Below, in pieces: positions 8,786 through 19,432 of a stretch of DNA of 64,000 nt. The notes under the pieces were generated by a model, which was not told the DNA's origin, did not search any database, and was given only the letters and a program-made list of their open reading frames with translations. Position numbers and translations under genes: made by a program. Source of the stretch: Massilia sp. KIM (GTDB lineage Bacteria > Pseudomonadota > Gammaproteobacteria > Burkholderiales > Burkholderiaceae_D); assembly GCF_002007115.1 (NCBI RefSeq), contig NZ_MVAD01000001.1, forward strand, positions 186,001-250,000, written 5' to 3'. Numbering within the stretch: the stretch's first letter is position 1; each line of letters opens with the position of its first letter.

Positions 8786-9141
8786 AATTATCTCCTTGAC
8801 CAAAATGGTGCAGCGCGGTAATGTGCTCAATACGCTTTGCACCCCCGAAGCTTCAAGTCAACCGGAATCGGCACACAAGGCCTCGTCCGGATCATTGACG
8901 CGCTTTCATTTGTAGGCAGTTTGCTCCAACCCGCGCCACAAGCGCGAGAGATGCGATCGACCGCTACAGACACTCACGCTGAACGAGTTGCGCCCAGCGC
9001 CGGTGCGTAAGGACCCTACGGTGGCCTGAAACATCGACGTGCACGCAGAAAGAAGGGAAGCATGAGCACTGTCGCGCAAGACGCGTTTCGTTAGGAACGG
9101 GCATCCGATCAATCTCCCTCTGGGTTTTGAAAGGAATGAAC
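8786..9141 (+). other. ilvB leader region with a short upstream ORF
   Basis: About 355 bp without a conventional gene lie before ilvB. No run of Leu, Ile or Val codons is present in the short readings I checked, so a classical branched-chain attenuator is not supported. One short frame at 9062-9094 (MSTVAQDAFR, then stop) is preceded by a very good ribosome site, AGAAGGGAAGC directly before its ATG; it may be a leader peptide or chance. The ilvB ribosome site AAAGGA lies at the right end, 6 nt before the ATG at 9142. No promoter could be named with confidence. Confidence 0.35.
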
Positions 9142-10868
<1,727 letters not shown>

Positions 10869-10869
<1 letters not shown>

Positions 10870-11360
10870 TGCGACACATCATTTCCGTCCTCCTCGAGAA
10901 CGAAGCCGGCGCCCTGTCGCGCGTGGTCGGGCTGTTTTCCGCGCGCGGCTACAACATCGAGACCTTGACCGTGGCCCCGACCGAGGACGCGACCCTGTCG
11001 CGCATGACCATCGTCACCTCGGGCTCGGACGACATCATCGAGCAGATCACCAAGCACCTCAACCGCCTGATCGAGGTGGTGAAGGTGGTCGACCTGACCG
11101 AAGGCCAGCACATCGAGCGCGAGCTCATGCTGATCAAGGTGCGCGCCGTCGGCAAGGAACGCGAAGAGATGAAGCGCACCGCCGACATCTTCCGCGGCCG
11201 CATCATCGACGTGACCGAGAAGACCTACACGATCGAGCTGACCGGCGCCAAGAGCAAGCTGGACGCCTTCATCGACGCCATCGACCGTGCCTCGATTCTC
11301 GAAACCGTGCGTACCGGCGGCTCCGGCATCGGCCGCGGCGAACGCATCCTGAAAGTATGA
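10869..11360 (+). CDS. ilvH: acetolactate synthase small (regulatory) subunit
   Basis: A 163-residue regulatory subunit with an N-terminal ACT domain: MRHIISVLLENEAGALSRVV and GLFSARGYNIETLTVAPTED. The C-terminal half matches the family (ERELMLIKVRA, EMKRTADIFRGRIIDV, GSGIGRGERILKV). It activates the large subunit and normally confers feedback inhibition by valine through the ACT domain. The start overlaps the ilvB stop by one base, so translation is coupled and the subunits are made together. Length is normal for the short (ilvH/ilvN-type) form. Confidence 0.95.
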
Positions 11361-11415
11361 CCGTCACGCGCGGCGGCCGGTCCGCCCGCGTGCACGCCCA
11401 ACATTGAACATTTAA

Positions 11416-12450
<1,035 letters not shown>

Positions 12451-12471
12451 GTTTTTCGCGCACCCGCAGGG

Positions 12472-12514
12472 CGGGCGGCAACCGGGCGGCGAGCCGGGTT
12501 GCCGCCCGTTTTTT
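12472..12514 (+). terminator. intrinsic terminator of the ilvBHC operon
   Basis: Perfect 12-bp stem CGGGCGGCAACC (12472-12483) / GGTTGCCGCCCG (12497-12508) with a 13-nt loop, followed by a run of six T (12509-12514). It begins 21 bp after the ilvC stop. The insertion sequence starts only 4 bp beyond the T-run. Confidence 0.92.
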
Positions 12515-12517
12515 CTT

Positions 12518-13586
12518 GGCGCTGTCACCGTGCAGTGTTGATCACCCCGAGTGCGATGCGCAGCAATTGCTCGACAGTATTGACCCGTCCGCCATCGAGC
12601 GCCCAGCGCCAGCCCAGATAGTTCGGCAGGTAGCGCGAGGCCACGCCGTGAAAGCGCGCCAGCCAGTCCCGGAATCGGTGGTGATAGGCATTCACGTTTT
12701 GAACGTGGATGGCGCCTGAAGCGCCGGCCCGCACCCGCACGCCAGCGCGCAGGTTCACCGCCTGATGCGCGATACCATGCTGGCGACAGAAGGCGCGATA
12801 CGCGGCATTCGAATCGGTGACCAACAGTGCCTGCGGGTCGAGTTTTGGCAGCAGATAGCGCGTCAGCTGCCGTGCGCTGACCGCGCCGCGACCTGTGACG
12901 GCGTCGATGGTCTGCCCGCCGCGATCGCGCGCCACCAGAATGCAGTCGAGCTCGCGCGAGATTCCCCGCCTGCTGGCCGAACCGCCGCGCTTGCGCGCAG
13001 GTCGGCCGAGCTCTCGCGCTCCTTTTTGCGATTCGAGCAGGAACATTTCATCGGCCTCGACGATGCCACTCAAGCGCGCCGGACGGTCGTGCTTAACCTG
13101 GTCCAGGAAGCGGTGGCGCCAGCGAAAGGCGGTGTTGCGGTGCACGCCGACTTCGCTTGCCGCCGCCCGCACGGGCCGCGACGCCAGCAGCGCCTGCAGA
13201 TAATCGAGCCATTTACCGCGCAGCCGCAGGCGCGCCAGCGGCGTGCCGCTCAGGTCGTTGTATGTGCGCCCACACTGGCGGCAACGGTAACGTTGCAGGT
13301 CATTGGCGTGACCATGGCGGTGCCACGATGGGCTGGCGCAGCGCGGACAGCGCCGGTCCGCGGCGCGGATTACCGTGAGCAGCGCAACGATCTGGGCCAG
13401 CCCGGCCGCCGGACGCAGCGCATCGAGCACGCGCAGGCGCTGCGGCTGGTTCAGCGAGGGCAGCTTGTCGAACCATTTCTGGAACCCTGACGCCTTCATG
13501 ATCGCTCCTGTCGAGAGATGACAGGGCTTGGACCACCAAGACGCTCAGCAGTTCAGTACTCATCCATAGCTAACGGTGACAGCGCC
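12518..13586 (-). mobile_element. IS1595-family insertion sequence, complete
   Basis: A 1069-bp element bounded by perfect 14-bp terminal inverted repeats: GGCGCTGTCACCGT at 12518-12531 and its reverse complement at 13573-13586. It holds one transposase gene on the minus strand whose stop codon lies inside the left repeat. IS1595 elements usually duplicate 8 bp of target. The flanks here are TTTTTCTT (left) and TTTTTTAG (right), matching at only 5 of 8 places, so no clean duplication is present. The insertion point is beside the T-run of the ilvC terminator. The intact gene and identical ends suggest recent activity somewhere in the genome. Confidence 0.88.
12525..13499 (-). CDS. IS1595-family transposase
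   Basis: A 324-residue transposase. It has an N-terminal zinc ribbon (Cys51-x2-Cys54 and Cys73-x2-Cys76, as RRCPRCAS and YRCRQCGRTY), then a helix-turn-helix region (RAAASEVGVHRNTAFRWRHR), and the ISXO2-like catalytic domain with Asp150 in IVEADEMFL, Asp229 in LLVTDSNAAYR, and an Asn-containing third motif near VQNVNAYHHRF (Asn268/Asn270). It cuts and joins the element ends. The gene appears intact, so the element may be active. Its promoter would lie in the 87 bp between the ATG at 13499 and the right inverted repeat. Confidence 0.92.
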   Translation of the reverse strand: MKASGFQKWFDKLPSLNQPQRLRVLDALRPAAGLAQIVALLTVIRAADRRCPRCASPSWHRHGHANDLQRYRCRQCGRTYNDLSGTPLARLRLRGKWLDYLQALLASRPVRAAASEVGVHRNTAFRWRHRFLDQVKHDRPARLSGIVEADEMFLLESQKGARELGRPARKRGGSASRRGISRELDCILVARDRGGQTIDAVTGRGAVSARQLTRYLLPKLDPQALLVTDSNAAYRAFCRQHGIAHQAVNLRAGVRVRAGASGAIHVQNVNAYHHRFRDWLARFHGVASRYLPNYLGWRWALDGGRVNTVEQLLRIALGVINTAR

Positions 13587-13604
13587 TTTTTTAGCGTTTG
13601 CCGC

Positions 13605-13991
13605 TTACTGCCCGGGCGGCGGTTCCCACAGCTCGACCTTGTTGCCCTCGGGGTCGATGACCCAGCCGAACTTGCCGAACTCGGAATCCTCGCGCTGCTC
13701 GAGCACCTGGCAGCCTTCGTCGCGCAGGGCCTGGAGCAGGGCGGGCAGGTCGGCGACGCGGTAGTTGATCATGAAGTTCGCCTTGCCGGGCGCGTAATGG
13801 CCGCTGTCTTCCGGGCCGATCGACCAGATCGTCGTGCCGCCGCTCGGCTTGCCGTCCTCGCCGGTCCAGGTGAAGGCCGCGCCGCCCCAGTCCAGCACGT
13901 TCACGCCGAGGTGGCGCTGATACCAGGCGCGCAATGCGACCGGGTCCTTCGCGTAGAAAAAGATGCCGCCGATGCCGGTAACCCGCTTCAT
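13605..13991 (-). CDS. VOC family (glyoxalase/bleomycin resistance-like) protein
   Basis: A 128-residue single vicinal-oxygen-chelate domain with the paired beta-alpha-beta-beta-beta pattern: GIGGIFFYAKDPVALRAWYQ, HLGVNVLDWGG, NFMINYRVADLPALLQALR and GWVIDPEGNKVELWEPP. The terminal Glu in KVELWEP is the usual metal ligand of this family; the substrate is unknown. The stop codon lies 19 bp beyond the right end of the insertion sequence, so its natural downstream context has been altered by the insertion. It appears to be a single-gene transcript reading toward the element. Confidence 0.85.
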   Translation of the reverse strand: MKRVTGIGGIFFYAKDPVALRAWYQRHLGVNVLDWGGAAFTWTGEDGKPSGGTTIWSIGPEDSGHYAPGKANFMINYRVADLPALLQALRDEGCQVLEQREDSEFGKFGWVIDPEGNKVELWEPPPGQ

Positions 13992-14112
13992 GGATGTCTC
14001 CTGTGGACGATATGCGCTGCCGGCCAGGCCGCGCGCGCTGTTGTCGGAAGGGCCACTCTAGCACGGCCGAGTTCTCCGGCGACAGCCAGCCTGCCGTCCG
14101 GCCGGAAAGCAG

Positions 14113-14147
14113 CCGGGCCCGGCCTGCGCGTGGCAGGCCGGGCCCGG
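14113..14147 (-). terminator. long GC-rich hairpin, probable terminator of the secreted-protein gene
   Basis: A perfect 15-bp stem, CCGGGCCCGGCCTGC at 14113-14127 and its complement at 14133-14147, with a 5-nt loop (GCGTG). It lies 30 bp downstream of the leftward gene ending at 14178. On the minus strand the hairpin is followed by TGCTTTCC, only a weak T-tract, so it may stall or protect RNA as much as terminate. Confidence 0.6.
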
Positions 14148-14177
14148 TGAGAAGTTCGAGCGCGCGTGGCGCCGCCT

Positions 14178-14675
14178 TCACTTCAGCTTGTAGGTGATCG
14201 TGCCGCTGAGGGTGGCAGTGCCGGCGCCGGTGGCCATGTCTTCGGTGCCGGTCAGGTCACCGCCGCCGCTCGCCTTGTCGTAACGGCCGGTGCCGCCGGT
14301 GATCTGGAAGCCCGCATTGTTGAATACGAACTTGGTGCCTTCGCCGGTGGGAACGAACTGGCCGGAATAGTTGACGAAGATCTGCTCGCCGGTCACCGTC
14401 ATGATGATCAGGCGGCCATTGCCGAAGTTGAACAGCGGACCGTCCTGGGTGATGCAGTCCCTGCCAATGAAGGCGACCTTGCCGATCAGCGCGCTGTCGC
14501 CGTGGCCGAGTAGGGTGCCGCCGAACTTCGAGGCGCAGCGCTCGGCAGGTCCGACGATTTCCTGGATCACACCGGAAATCACGAGAGGTTTGGTGACCGT
14601 CGGGCCGGCGGAAGCCGACACCGATGCGCACAGCAGGAGGGAGGCAGCGGCGAGACGCAGAGACAAGCTTTTCAT
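14178..14675 (-). CDS. secreted hypothetical protein, beta-barrel-like
   Basis: A 165-residue protein with a clear Sec signal peptide (MKSLSLRLAAASLLLCASVSAS, cleavage near ASA-GPT). The mature part is rich in beta-strand-like alternation and ends in GTGRYDKASGGGDLTGTED, GAGTATLSGTITYKLK. The Gly-rich GGTGRY segment resembles the allene-oxide-cyclase-barrel-like family of small bacterial secreted proteins, but I cannot confirm membership. Two cysteines in the mature part (ERCASKF and GRDCITQ) could form a disulfide. Function unknown. A palindromic AT-rich sequence lies 27-59 bp upstream of the start. Confidence 0.75.
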   Translation of the reverse strand: MKSLSLRLAAASLLLCASVSASAGPTVTKPLVISGVIQEIVGPAERCASKFGGTLLGHGDSALIGKVAFIGRDCITQDGPLFNFGNGRLIIMTVTGEQIFVNYSGQFVPTGEGTKFVFNNAGFQITGGTGRYDKASGGGDLTGTEDMATGAGTATLSGTITYKLK

Positions 14676-14701
14676 GGAAGATGACCTTGGTTGGTGGAGA
14701 A

Positions 14702-14734
14702 CGTTGCAATATTACTATGTACAATAATGCAACG
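14702..14734 (-). promoter_or_regulatory. AT-rich imperfect palindrome upstream of the secreted-protein gene
   Basis: CGTTGCAATATT (14702-14713) faces AATAATGCAACG (14723-14734), complementary at 11 of 12 positions with a 9-nt centre. It lies just upstream of the leftward gene starting at 14675, in sequence much more AT-rich than its surroundings. It may be an operator overlapping the promoter; no factor can be named. Confidence 0.4.
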
Positions 14735-14832
14735 CGCGCACAAATGAAAATCATTCTTGTCGCATCAATTCTGCTCACCGAATTCCCATTTTTGCCACAG
14801 TCCAGTCCTGCGTTCAGCCGGGGGAGGGCGGT

Positions 14833-15186
14833 TCAACCGCTGTCCGGGATGACGAAGGCGCGCAGCTCGGCAAGCTTGCCGTTGCGCAGGCGCCAGACGT
14901 CCGAATAGGCGGCGTTCCCGGCCCGGCCCTGTTCGTCCTCGATCTCGATGCTGCCGAGTGCGACCACGAAGTCGCCCTCGGCCACCAGATGCTGCACCGT
15001 GAAGCGCGGCGGCTCGCGGTAGGACTCGCTCATCCAGCGGCGCACGGCTTCCTTGCCGTGCAGGGTCTCGCCGCCCACCGTGGTCCAGACAATGTCCTCG
15101 GTGCAATGGCGCAGGAAGCCTTCGTTGTCGCCGGCGCTGACGGCCGCATTGGCATCTTGCAGGACACGTTTGTTTTGCTCGGACAT
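14833..15186 (-). CDS. nuclear transport factor 2-like (SnoaL-type) protein
   Basis: A 117-residue single-domain protein of the NTF2-like cone fold: VLQDANAAVSAGDNEGFLRH, TEDIVWTTVGGETLHGKEAV, RRWMSESY and a beta-rich second half ending in GKLAELRAFVIPDSG. Such proteins are small-molecule isomerases, hydrolases or binding proteins; the substrate is unknown. The start at 15186 is supported by AAAGGAGTCGAGC directly upstream on the minus strand. It is followed by the secreted-protein gene in the same direction, separated by 157 bp containing that gene's own palindromic site. Confidence 0.82.
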   Translation of the reverse strand: MSEQNKRVLQDANAAVSAGDNEGFLRHCTEDIVWTTVGGETLHGKEAVRRWMSESYREPPRFTVQHLVAEGDFVVALGSIEIEDEQGRAGNAAYSDVWRLRNGKLAELRAFVIPDSG

Positions 15187-15292
15187 GCTCGACTCCTTTC
15201 CGGGTAATGGATAAACAGCTGGCTGGCGCGGCCTAGTGTAGCGAGCGCTCGCCTGGGTGTCGCCGCCTTGCCGGCGGGCGAAAAACCGTCAC

Positions 15293-15311
15293 CATTTGCA
15301 ATCATTTGCAA
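15293..15311 (+). promoter_or_regulatory. tandem 9-bp direct repeats upstream of the SIMPL gene
   Basis: CATTTGCAA occurs at 15293-15301 and again at 15303-15311, so the two copies are spaced by exactly 10 bp, one helical turn. A 12-bp perfect palindrome GCGAGCGCTCGC lies upstream at 15241-15252. The repeats lie about 90-110 bp before the start codon at 15403, in the divergent interval to the NTF2-like gene. They could be tandem activator or repressor sites. No known site is recognised. Confidence 0.35.
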
Positions 15312-15402
15312 CTTTCCATTACAGAAACAGTGTGCGCGGGCGAAAAGCGCTATTGTTGCGTCGAAAACAGCATGTCGCTGTCCCGTTTTCAGGAGAAGAA
15401 CC

Positions 15403-16176
15403 ATGTCCCTTGCCAAACCGTCCCTGCTGATCGCCCTGTTGTTCGCTGCCCAGGCCTATGCCCAGTCCCCCGCGCCGGCGACCGCGGGCACCCTGGTCAT
15501 CGTGCCGGCTTTCGGCGAGGTCAAGCATGCCAACGACCAGGCGATCGTCACCTTCGCCGTCGAAGAGCACGACAAGGACAAGGCCAAGGCCGCCGAGCGC
15601 GTGAACCGCAAGATGAAGGAAGGCACCGAGATCCTGCGCAAGCTCGACCCGCGCGCCGAGTACAAGACCATGGGCTATTACACCTACCCGATCTATCCGG
15701 AAAACGTGCAGCCGCCGCGTCCGGTCGATGGCGTGGTCAAGCCGCCGGTGCCGGTCGCATGGCGCGTCGGCCAATACCTGGAAATGAAAACCACCAGCCT
15801 GGCCGAGCTGCCGAAGACCGCCGCCAGCGCGCAGAAGGTGCTGACGATCAATAACATCCAGTTCGGCCTGGCCCCCGCCACCGAAAAACGCCTCGACGAC
15901 CAGCGTATCGCCGAGACCTACAAGAACCTGAACGAACGCATCGTCTCGATCGCCAACGCGATGGGCCGCAAGCCGGCCGAGGCGGTCATCGACACGGTCG
16001 ACTTCGAAGGCTCGGGCAACTACGTGAACGGCGGGGGCGACGCCGCGGCCGCCGCGCCGATGATGGCGCGCATGAGCGCCAAGCGCGAGATGGCCGACAG
16101 CGTCTCGGAACCGAGCTTCGAGCCGGGCGAAACCACCCTGCAGATGCGCCTGGTCGGGAAAGTCAAGTTCAAATAA
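15403..16176 (+). CDS. SIMPL domain (DUF541) periplasmic protein
   Basis: A 257-residue protein. The ATG at 15403 has CAGGAGAAGAACC upstream and begins a signal peptide, MSLAKPSLLIALLFAAQAYA, cut before QSPAPA; an earlier in-frame start at 15268 lacks these signs. The mature part is a SIMPL/DUF541 domain: GTLVIVPAFGEVKHANDQA, AAERVNRKMKEGTEILRKL, GYYTYPIYP, RVGQYLEMKTT and a final beta-strand LQMRLVGKVKFK. DUF541 proteins are periplasmic or outer-membrane associated and have been linked to stress tolerance, but the mechanism is unknown. It stands alone. Confidence 0.85.
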   Translation: MSLAKPSLLIALLFAAQAYAQSPAPATAGTLVIVPAFGEVKHANDQAIVTFAVEEHDKDKAKAAERVNRKMKEGTEILRKLDPRAEYKTMGYYTYPIYPENVQPPRPVDGVVKPPVPVAWRVGQYLEMKTTSLAELPKTAASAQKVLTINNIQFGLAPATEKRLDDQRIAETYKNLNERIVSIANAMGRKPAEAVIDTVDFEGSGNYVNGGGDAAAAAPMMARMSAKREMADSVSEPSFEPGETTLQMRLVGKVKFK

Positions 16177-16209
16177 GCGATGTGGAAAGTGTGGCGTTTC
16201 GCTAACGCT

Positions 16210-16235
16210 GTCCCCGCCTCTATAATGGCGGGGAC
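16210..16235 (+). promoter_or_regulatory. consensus -10 box inside a perfect palindrome, putative pssA-leuA promoter
   Basis: TATAAT (16221-16226), an exact -10 consensus, forms most of the loop between GTCCCCGCC (16210-16218) and GGCGGGGAC (16227-16235), a perfect 9-bp inverted repeat. The -35 region at about 16198-16203 (TTCGCT) is poor, hinting at activator dependence. The site lies 34 bp before the pssA start. A repressor bound to the repeat would cover the -10 box; alternatively the repeat is an RNA hairpin ending the SIMPL transcript. Confidence 0.5.
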
Positions 16236-16268
16236 GCGCCGCATGGCGCACAATGAATTAAATTCTTT

Positions 16269-17156
16269 ATGCCAACCTTTCCAAGAAGAAGAACACCAGG
16301 GGCAGTGCCCAAAGCACCCCGCTTCTCCCGCCTGAATTCGCGCCTGAAGCGCTTCGGCCGGCGCGCCGAGGACCGCCTGCCGGGCGAGCGCGGGCGCGGC
16401 ATCTACCTGCTGCCGAACGCCTTCACCACCGGGGCGCTGTTCTGCGGCTTCTACGCCATCGTGATGGCGATGAACCAGCGCTTCGAGCACGCCTGCTGGG
16501 CCGTCTTCATCGCCATGATCCTCGACGCCCTCGACGGCCGCATCGCGCGCCTGACCAACACCCAGTCCGAGTTCGGCGCCCAGTACGATTCCCTGTCCGA
16601 CATGGTGTCCTTCGGCGCCGCCCCGGCCCTGGTGATCTACGAGTGGTCGCTGCGCGGCCTCGGCAAGCTGGGCTGGATCGCGGCCTTCATCTACTGCGCC
16701 GGCGCGGCCCTGCGCCTGGCCCGCTTCAACACCAACATCCAGGTGGTCGACAAGCGCTTCTTCCAGGGCTTGCCCAGCCCGGCCGCGGCGGCCCTGGTGG
16801 TGGGCTTCATCATGATGATGACCGACCCCGACATCAGCGTGAGCGCGCGCCAGGTCGACTGGGTCTCCTGGGGCATCGCCGTCTTCGCCGGCATCACCAT
16901 GGTCTCGAACGTCCCATTCTACAGCTTCAAGGACGTCAACTTCCGCAAGTCGGTGCCCTTCATCGTCGTGTTCCTGATCGCGCTCGCGCTGGCCCTGCTG
17001 GCGATCGATCCGCCCAAGGTCCTGTGGCCGATCTTCGTGATCTACGGCCTGTCCGGCTACGTGGTGTTCCTGGTCCGCCGGGCGCGCGGCAAGCCGGTCA
17101 GCATCATCCCGACCGACGACGACGAGCACGACGACGACGAGGCCGTGCGCCGCTGA
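16269..17156 (+). CDS. pssA: CDP-diacylglycerol-serine O-phosphatidyltransferase
   Basis: A 295-residue membrane enzyme that makes phosphatidylserine from CDP-diacylglycerol and serine, the route to phosphatidylethanolamine. The CDP-alcohol phosphotransferase motif DG-x2-AR-x8-G-x3-D-x3-D is visible in the stretch beginning DGRIARL and ending YDSLSD. A basic N-terminus (about 50 residues) precedes [23 protein letters not shown] helices; roughly eight hydrophobic segments follow. The C-terminus is acidic ([13 protein letters not shown]). It is followed by leuA after 49 bp. Phosphatidylserine decarboxylase (psd), often found just upstream in related genomes, is not in this interval. Confidence 0.92.
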   Translation: MPTFPRRRTPGAVPKAPRFSRLNSRLKRFGRRAEDRLPGERGRGIYLLPNAFTTGALFCGFYAIVMAMNQRFEHACWAVFIAMILDALDGRIARLTNTQSEFGAQYDSLSDMVSFGAAPALVIYEWSLRGLGKLGWIAAFIYCAGAALRLARFNTNIQVVDKRFFQGLPSPAAAALVVGFIMMMTDPDISVSARQVDWVSWGIAVFAGITMVSNVPFYSFKDVNFRKSVPFIVVFLIALALALLAIDPPKVLWPIFVIYGLSGYVVFLVRRARGKPVSIIPTDDDEHDDDEAVRR

Positions 17157-17205
17157 GACCCAGGGGCGCCGCGACTTCTTCCCCCAGACAGCGACCGGAG
17201 GCCCC

Positions 17206-18753
17206 ATGCACGACCCGAACCGACTCATCATCTTCGACACCACCCTGCGCGACGGCGAGCAGTCGCCCGGGGCCTCGATGACCAGGGACGAGAAGGTGCG
17301 CATCGCGCGCCAGCTCGAACGCCTGCGGGTGGACGTGATCGAGGCCGGCTTCGCGGCCGCCTCGCCGGGCGACTTCGAGGCCATCCGCGCCATCGCCGGC
17401 GCGGTGCGCGAATCCACCATCTGCTCGCTCTCGCGCGCCAACGAGCGCGACATCGCGCGCGCCGCCGAAGCCCTGGCGCCCGCCGCAAGGAAGCGCATCC
17501 ACACCTTCATCGCCACCTCGCCCCTGCACATGCAGATGAAGCTGCGCATGGAGCCCGAGCAGGTGCTGGAGCAGGCGCGCCTTGCGATCCGCTACGCGCG
17601 CCAGCATACGGACGACATCGAGTTCTCGCCCGAGGACGGCAGCCGTTCCGACGAGGACTTCCTGTGCCGCGTGCTGGAAGCCGTGATCGACGAGGGCGCC
17701 ACCACCATCAACTTCCCCGACACCGTGGGCTACGCCGTGCCCGAGCAGTTCGGCCAGCGCATCCGCCGCCTGCGCGAGCGGGTGCCGAATTCCGACAAGG
17801 CCGTGTGGTCGGTCCACTGCCACAACGACCTCGGGCTGGCCGTGGCCAATTCCCTGGCCGGGGTGGCGATCGGCGGCGCGCGCCAGATCGAATGCACCAT
17901 CAACGGCCTCGGCGAGCGCGCCGGCAACACCTCGCTGGAAGAGGTGGTGATGGCGCTGCGCACCCGCCACGATTACTTCAACCTGACGGTCGGGGTGGAC
18001 ACCACCCAGATCGTCCCGGCCTCCAAGATGGTCTCGCAGATCACCGGCTTCGCCGTCCAGCCGAACAAGGCGGTGGTGGGCGCCAACGCCTTCGCCCACG
18101 CTTCGGGCATCCACCAGGATGGCATCCTGAAGGCGCGCGAGACCTACGAGATCATGCGCGCCGAGGACGTCGGCTGGACCGCCAACAAGATCGTGCTGGG
18201 CAAGCTCTCCGGCCGCAACGCCTTCAAGGCGCGCCTGCACGAGCTGGGCATCGAGCTCGAATCCGAAGCCGAGATCAACGCCGCCTTCGCCCGCTTCAAG
18301 GAACTGGCCGACCGCAAGGCCGACATCTTCGACGAGGACATCATGGCCCTGGTGTCCGACGAAGACCACGCGCAAGGAGCGGAGACCTACCGCTTCGTCT
18401 CGCTGGCCCAGCGCTCCGAGACCGGCGAGCTGCCGCATGCGCGCATCGTGTTCTCGATGGAGGGCAGGGAAGTGGCGGCCGAGGGCAGCGGCGACGGCCC
18501 GGTGGACGCCACCATCAAGGCCATCGAGAGCGTGGTGCAAAGCGGCGCCGAGCAGGTGCTGTTCTCGATCAACGCGATCAGCAACGGCCCGGCCTCGCAG
18601 GGCGAGGTGACCATCCGCCTGGCGCACGCCGGGCGCATCGTCAACGGCGTGGGCGCCGACCCCGACATCGTGGTGGCCTCGGCCAAGGCCTACCTGTCGG
18701 GGCTCAACAAGCTGCACTCGAAGAACGAGCGCGTCAACCCGCAGGGCGTGTGA
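17206..18753 (+). CDS. leuA: 2-isopropylmalate synthase
   Basis: A 515-residue enzyme that condenses acetyl-CoA with 2-oxoisovalerate, the first committed step to leucine. The TIM-barrel start has [14 protein letters not shown] (residues about 9-22); the metal-binding HxH lies in [26 protein letters not shown] is also typical. The C-terminal regulatory LeuA dimer domain (about 390-510) binds leucine for feedback control. A good ribosome site, CCGGAGGCCCC, precedes the ATG. It follows pssA closely and is probably cotranscribed. It ends only 3 bp from the convergent lipoprotein gene. Confidence 0.96.
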   Translation: MHDPNRLIIFDTTLRDGEQSPGASMTRDEKVRIARQLERLRVDVIEAGFAAASPGDFEAIRAIAGAVRESTICSLSRANERDIARAAEALAPAARKRIHTFIATSPLHMQMKLRMEPEQVLEQARLAIRYARQHTDDIEFSPEDGSRSDEDFLCRVLEAVIDEGATTINFPDTVGYAVPEQFGQRIRRLRERVPNSDKAVWSVHCHNDLGLAVANSLAGVAIGGARQIECTINGLGERAGNTSLEEVVMALRTRHDYFNLTVGVDTTQIVPASKMVSQITGFAVQPNKAVVGANAFAHASGIHQDGILKARETYEIMRAEDVGWTANKIVLGKLSGRNAFKARLHELGIELESEAEINAAFARFKELADRKADIFDEDIMALVSDEDHAQGAETYRFVSLAQRSETGELPHARIVFSMEGREVAAEGSGDGPVDATIKAIESVVQSGAEQVLFSINAISNGPASQGEVTIRLAHAGRIVNGVGADPDIVVASAKAYLSGLNKLHSKNERVNPQGV

Positions 18754-18756
18754 GGC

Positions 18757-19257
18757 TCACCAGCCGAAGCGGTCGCGTGGCTCGTACATCGGGTCGGGGC
18801 CGTTGAGCATCTGGCGCACGATGCCGTTGCGGTCGAAGTGCACGTGCATCAGCGAGTTCCAGACCCCGGCCTCCTTGTAGCGGTAGGACCAGACTTCGTA
18901 GTTGTTGAAGGCCACGAAGGAGCGCTCGGCCGGGCGGCCGATGGTGCGCAGTACCTGTTCCTTGTTGGCGGCGTCGATCTTGATGGTCGCGAACTTCTCG
19001 CCGGTCAGCACCTGTTCGTAGGAAGCCAGGCGGCCGTCCGGCCCCAGGCGCGCCATCCAGGTGAACTGGCCCATGGGGCCGGTGGCGTATTCCAGCACCT
19101 GGCCGTCGGGGGAGGGGTAGACCGCCGTCGGCCGGCCGAGCTTGGCCTGCACCGCTTCGATCGGCTCGCCCGGCCTGGGCGCCTCGCGCGCCAGTCCCGC
19201 GCAGCCGGCCAGCGCCAGGGTGGCGGCAAGAGTTGTCAAATTGGCTAGTTTGAGCAT
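18757..19257 (-). CDS. small lipoprotein, BamE-like fold suspected
   Basis: A 166-residue lipoprotein. The start at 19257 gives [19 protein letters not shown] with lipobox LAGC and Cys19 as the lipidation site; longer readings upstream are out of character. After it, [20 protein letters not shown] and [16 protein letters not shown] look like the paired repeat of BamE/SmpA-type proteins (a G-x-P pattern after an amphipathic helix). That relation is inference. The likely place is the periplasmic face of a membrane. It is convergent with leuA and divergent from rpsO, so it is transcribed alone. Confidence 0.8.
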   Translation of the reverse strand: MLKLANLTTLAATLALAGCAGLAREAPRPGEPIEAVQAKLGRPTAVYPSPDGQVLEYATGPMGQFTWMARLGPDGRLASYEQVLTGEKFATIKIDAANKEQVLRTIGRPAERSFVAFNNYEVWSYRYKEAGVWNSLMHVHFDRNGIVRQMLNGPDPMYEPRDRFGW

Positions 19258-19316
19258 GGGATCGTCCGTGGTTTGTCCGGAAAACCCTATGATGCCCGAT
19301 CCTGGCCACGCAAACA

Positions 19317-19346
19317 CTGGCTCCGCGCCGCGTTTTACCCTATACT
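19317..19346 (+). promoter_or_regulatory. putative rpsO promoter
   Basis: TATACT at 19341-19346 is a good -10 box. A weak -35 (CTGGCT, 19317-19322) sits at 18-bp spacing. The position, about 87 bp before the rpsO start, is plausible for a ribosomal protein gene with a structured leader. Confidence 0.4.
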
Positions 19347-19432
19347 GGCGGGTCTGTCCGTTTTGGGCAGGTATTTTGACAATCACGGTGCGCTGGGTTC
19401 CGACTCTTGCACCGCATGTGAAAGGTAACATC

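Noticed and set aside
8821..8898. Possible ilv attenuator leader peptide (frame starting MCSIRFAPP)
   Set aside because: It contains no run of Leu, Ile or Val codons, has no good ribosome site, and no attenuator pair of hairpins with a T-run follows.
12510..13594. Target-site duplication of the insertion sequence
   Set aside because: The flanks TTTTTCTT and TTTTTTAG share only T-richness; 5 of 8 matches is not a duplication.
18734..19309. Alternative minus-strand frame over the lipoprotein gene
   Set aside because: The frame at 18757-19257 has a clear signal peptide, lipobox and balanced composition; this one is Arg/Gly-rich without features.
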